The notes beneath the pieces are model-generated. The model was not told the DNA's origin. It did no database searches and was given only the letters and a program-made list of their open reading frames with translations. From positions 1,984,001-2,048,000 of the forward strand of contig NC_018691.1 in assembly GCF_000300005.1 (NCBI RefSeq): DNA of 64,000 nucleotides, read 5' to 3'. This DNA comes from Alloalcanivorax dieselolei B5. Its GTDB lineage: Bacteria; Pseudomonadota; Gammaproteobacteria; Pseudomonadales; Alcanivoracaceae. Shown here piece by piece: positions 62,819 through 64,000 of the stretch (the stretch's first letter is position 1; each line of letters starts with the position of its first letter). The position numbers were made by a program, and so were the translations under genes.

Positions 62819-64000
62819 ATGAAGCAGCGTCTGCTCGCCGTAACGGCGTTCACCCTGGGTACCCTGTCGTTTTCCGCTGTCGCGCAAGCCGGTGACAGTG
62901 TCCGCATCGCCCATGTCACCGGATTCTCCGGTCCGCTTTCCGCCTACGCCAAGCAGTTGAGCGATGGCATGAGCATGGGCTTCGAATACGCCACCGACGG
63001 CACCATGGAAGTGGCCGGCCGCAAGATCGAGATCATCGATAAAGACACCCAGAACGACCCCGCCCGGGCCCGCTCCCTGGTGGAGGAAGCCTATGCCGAG
63101 GACGATGCCAGCATCGTGGTGGGGCCGGTGGCCTCCGGCGTGGCTCTGGCCACCTTGCCGATCGCCGAGGAATACGAGCGCATCATCATGCCGGAGGGCG
63201 TGGCCGACGCCATCACCGGTGAACAATGGAACCGCTACGTATTCCGGGTCGGCCGTAACTCTTCCCAGGATGCGGTCTCCAACGCGGTGGCGCTGGGCCA
63301 GCCCGGTGTCTGCGTGGCCACCATCGCCCAGGACTACGCTTTTGGCCGCGATGGCGTGGCCGCCTATAAAGAGGCGATGACCTCCAGCGGCGGCAAGGTG
63401 GTTCACGAGGAATACCTGCCCACCGACGCCACCGACTTCACCGCCGCCGCCCAGCGTCTGTTCGGCGCTCTGAAGGACCGCGACGGTTGTGACAAGGGCA
63501 AATACATCTTCGCCATCTGGGCCGGCAGCGCCAATCCGCTCAGCCGGATCCAGGATCTGCACCCGGAACGTCATGGCATCAAGCTCGCCACCGGCGGCAA
63601 TATCCTGCCCGCGCTGGCCAGCTACTCCGCCTTCCCCGGCATGGAAGGGGCCGGCTTCTATTACTTTGAATCGCCGAAGAACGAGATCAACGACTGGTTC
63701 GTGAAGGAACACTTCAAGCGTTTCGACGCGGCACCGGATTTCTTCACCGCCCAGGGCTTCGCCCAGGCCATGGCGATCACCGCCGCGCTGCGCAAGACCG
63801 AAGGGTCCAGCGACAGCGAGGACCTGATCGAGGCGATGGAAGGGCTCAGCTTCGACACGCCCAAGGGCAAGATGACCTTCCGCGCGGAAGACCATCAGGC
63901 GATGCAGGCCATGTACCACTTCCGTATCGAATCGCAAGAGCGTGATGACTGGTTCGCGGATCGCACCGTCACCGCCGGTGTGCCGGTGCTGGTACGGGAA
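62819..64000 (+). CDS. ABC transporter substrate-binding protein, LivK-like, partial
   Basis: First 394 residues of a periplasmic type-I binding protein; the 3' end is beyond the window. Signal peptide MKQRLLAVTAFTLGTLSFSAVAQA (cleavage after residue 24), then VRIAHVTGFSGPLSAYAKQLSDG, IIDKDTQNDPARARSLVEEA and VGPVASGVALATLPIAEEY, which are the branched-chain-amino-acid-binding (Peripla_BP_6) pattern. Such proteins in acyl-CoA clusters often bind aromatic or other carboxylic acids. A strong ribosome site AAAGGGAGAG precedes the ATG. Divergent from TetR. Confidence 0.9.
   Translation, partial: MKQRLLAVTAFTLGTLSFSAVAQAGDSVRIAHVTGFSGPLSAYAKQLSDGMSMGFEYATDGTMEVAGRKIEIIDKDTQNDPARARSLVEEAYAEDDASIVVGPVASGVALATLPIAEEYERIIMPEGVADAITGEQWNRYVFRVGRNSSQDAVSNAVALGQPGVCVATIAQDYAFGRDGVAAYKEAMTSSGGKVVHEEYLPTDATDFTAAAQRLFGALKDRDGCDKGKYIFAIWAGSANPLSRIQDLHPERHGIKLATGGNILPALASYSAFPGMEGAGFYYFESPKNEINDWFVKEHFKRFDAAPDFFTAQGFAQAMAITAALRKTEGSSDSEDLIEAMEGLSFDTPKGKMTFRAEDHQAMQAMYHFRIESQERDDWFADRTVTAGVPVLVRE

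Overview
The window is GC-rich (about 65% by eye) gammaproteobacterial chromosome with tightly packed genes. The gene set (long Pseudomonas-type GAPDH, complete Na+-NQR locus, DUF2069-wrbA-arsC-yihY block, acyl-CoA and MaoC genes, BetT, REP-like hairpins reading GTAGGAGCTTGC...GCAAGC) suggests a marine, lipid-using bacterium near Alcanivorax/Alloalcanivorax. The genus is inference, not proof. I saw no rRNA, tRNA, CRISPR array, prophage or transposase gene.

Layout. 1-3762 (minus): leucine dehydrogenase followed by E1alpha, E1beta and E2 of a branched-chain 2-oxoacid dehydrogenase; E2 runs off the left edge. 4010-11906: an HI0933-family flavoprotein, mfd, tesB-type thioesterase and GAPDH. 12223-19570: nqrABCDEF-apbE-nqrM, a complete sodium-pumping NADH:quinone reductase with both flavin and Fe-S maturation factors. 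19775-26273: GNAT/C39 fusion, patatin, glycerophosphodiesterase, sulfotransferase, glycosyltransferase and DUF2334 deacetylase, which look like envelope or lipid functions. 26608-29334: a large lipoprotein joining a PHP metallohydrolase to a BNR-type propeller. 29335-34577: an accessory stretch with a tiny secreted-peptide gene, two LysR regulators, DUF192, a GST and a nitronate monooxygenase. 34715-42514: NUDIX, agmatine catabolism (aguA, aguB), lolC/E-lolD and BetT. 42852-50854 (minus): nine genes, each overlapping the next (arsC, wrbA, DUF2069, RDD, SpoIIM-like, DUF4129, DUF4350, MoxR, DUF58). 51029-55004: yihY, acylphosphatase, epoxide-hydrolase-like gene, DUF1835. 55161-64000: a catabolic island with lipase, two MaoC-like proteins, acyl-CoA synthetase, secreted NHL protein, enoyl-CoA hydratase, TetR and a LivK-like binding protein cut by the right edge.

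The most unusual structure lies between genes. Three families of inverted repeats recur. Family A brackets 155-210 bp with arms of four tandem 7-mers (AGTTGAC-like); three unrelated genes end inside its arm, so their proteins all end in -VDS. Family B consists of 25-30 bp perfect-arm hairpins, also nested within two A elements. Family C brackets 150-300 bp with arms made of short GCGTG-type units. These look like non-autonomous, hairpin-forming elements that settle at gene ends, and they are the best candidates here for something undescribed, together with the nine-gene MoxR/DUF58/SpoIIM operon.
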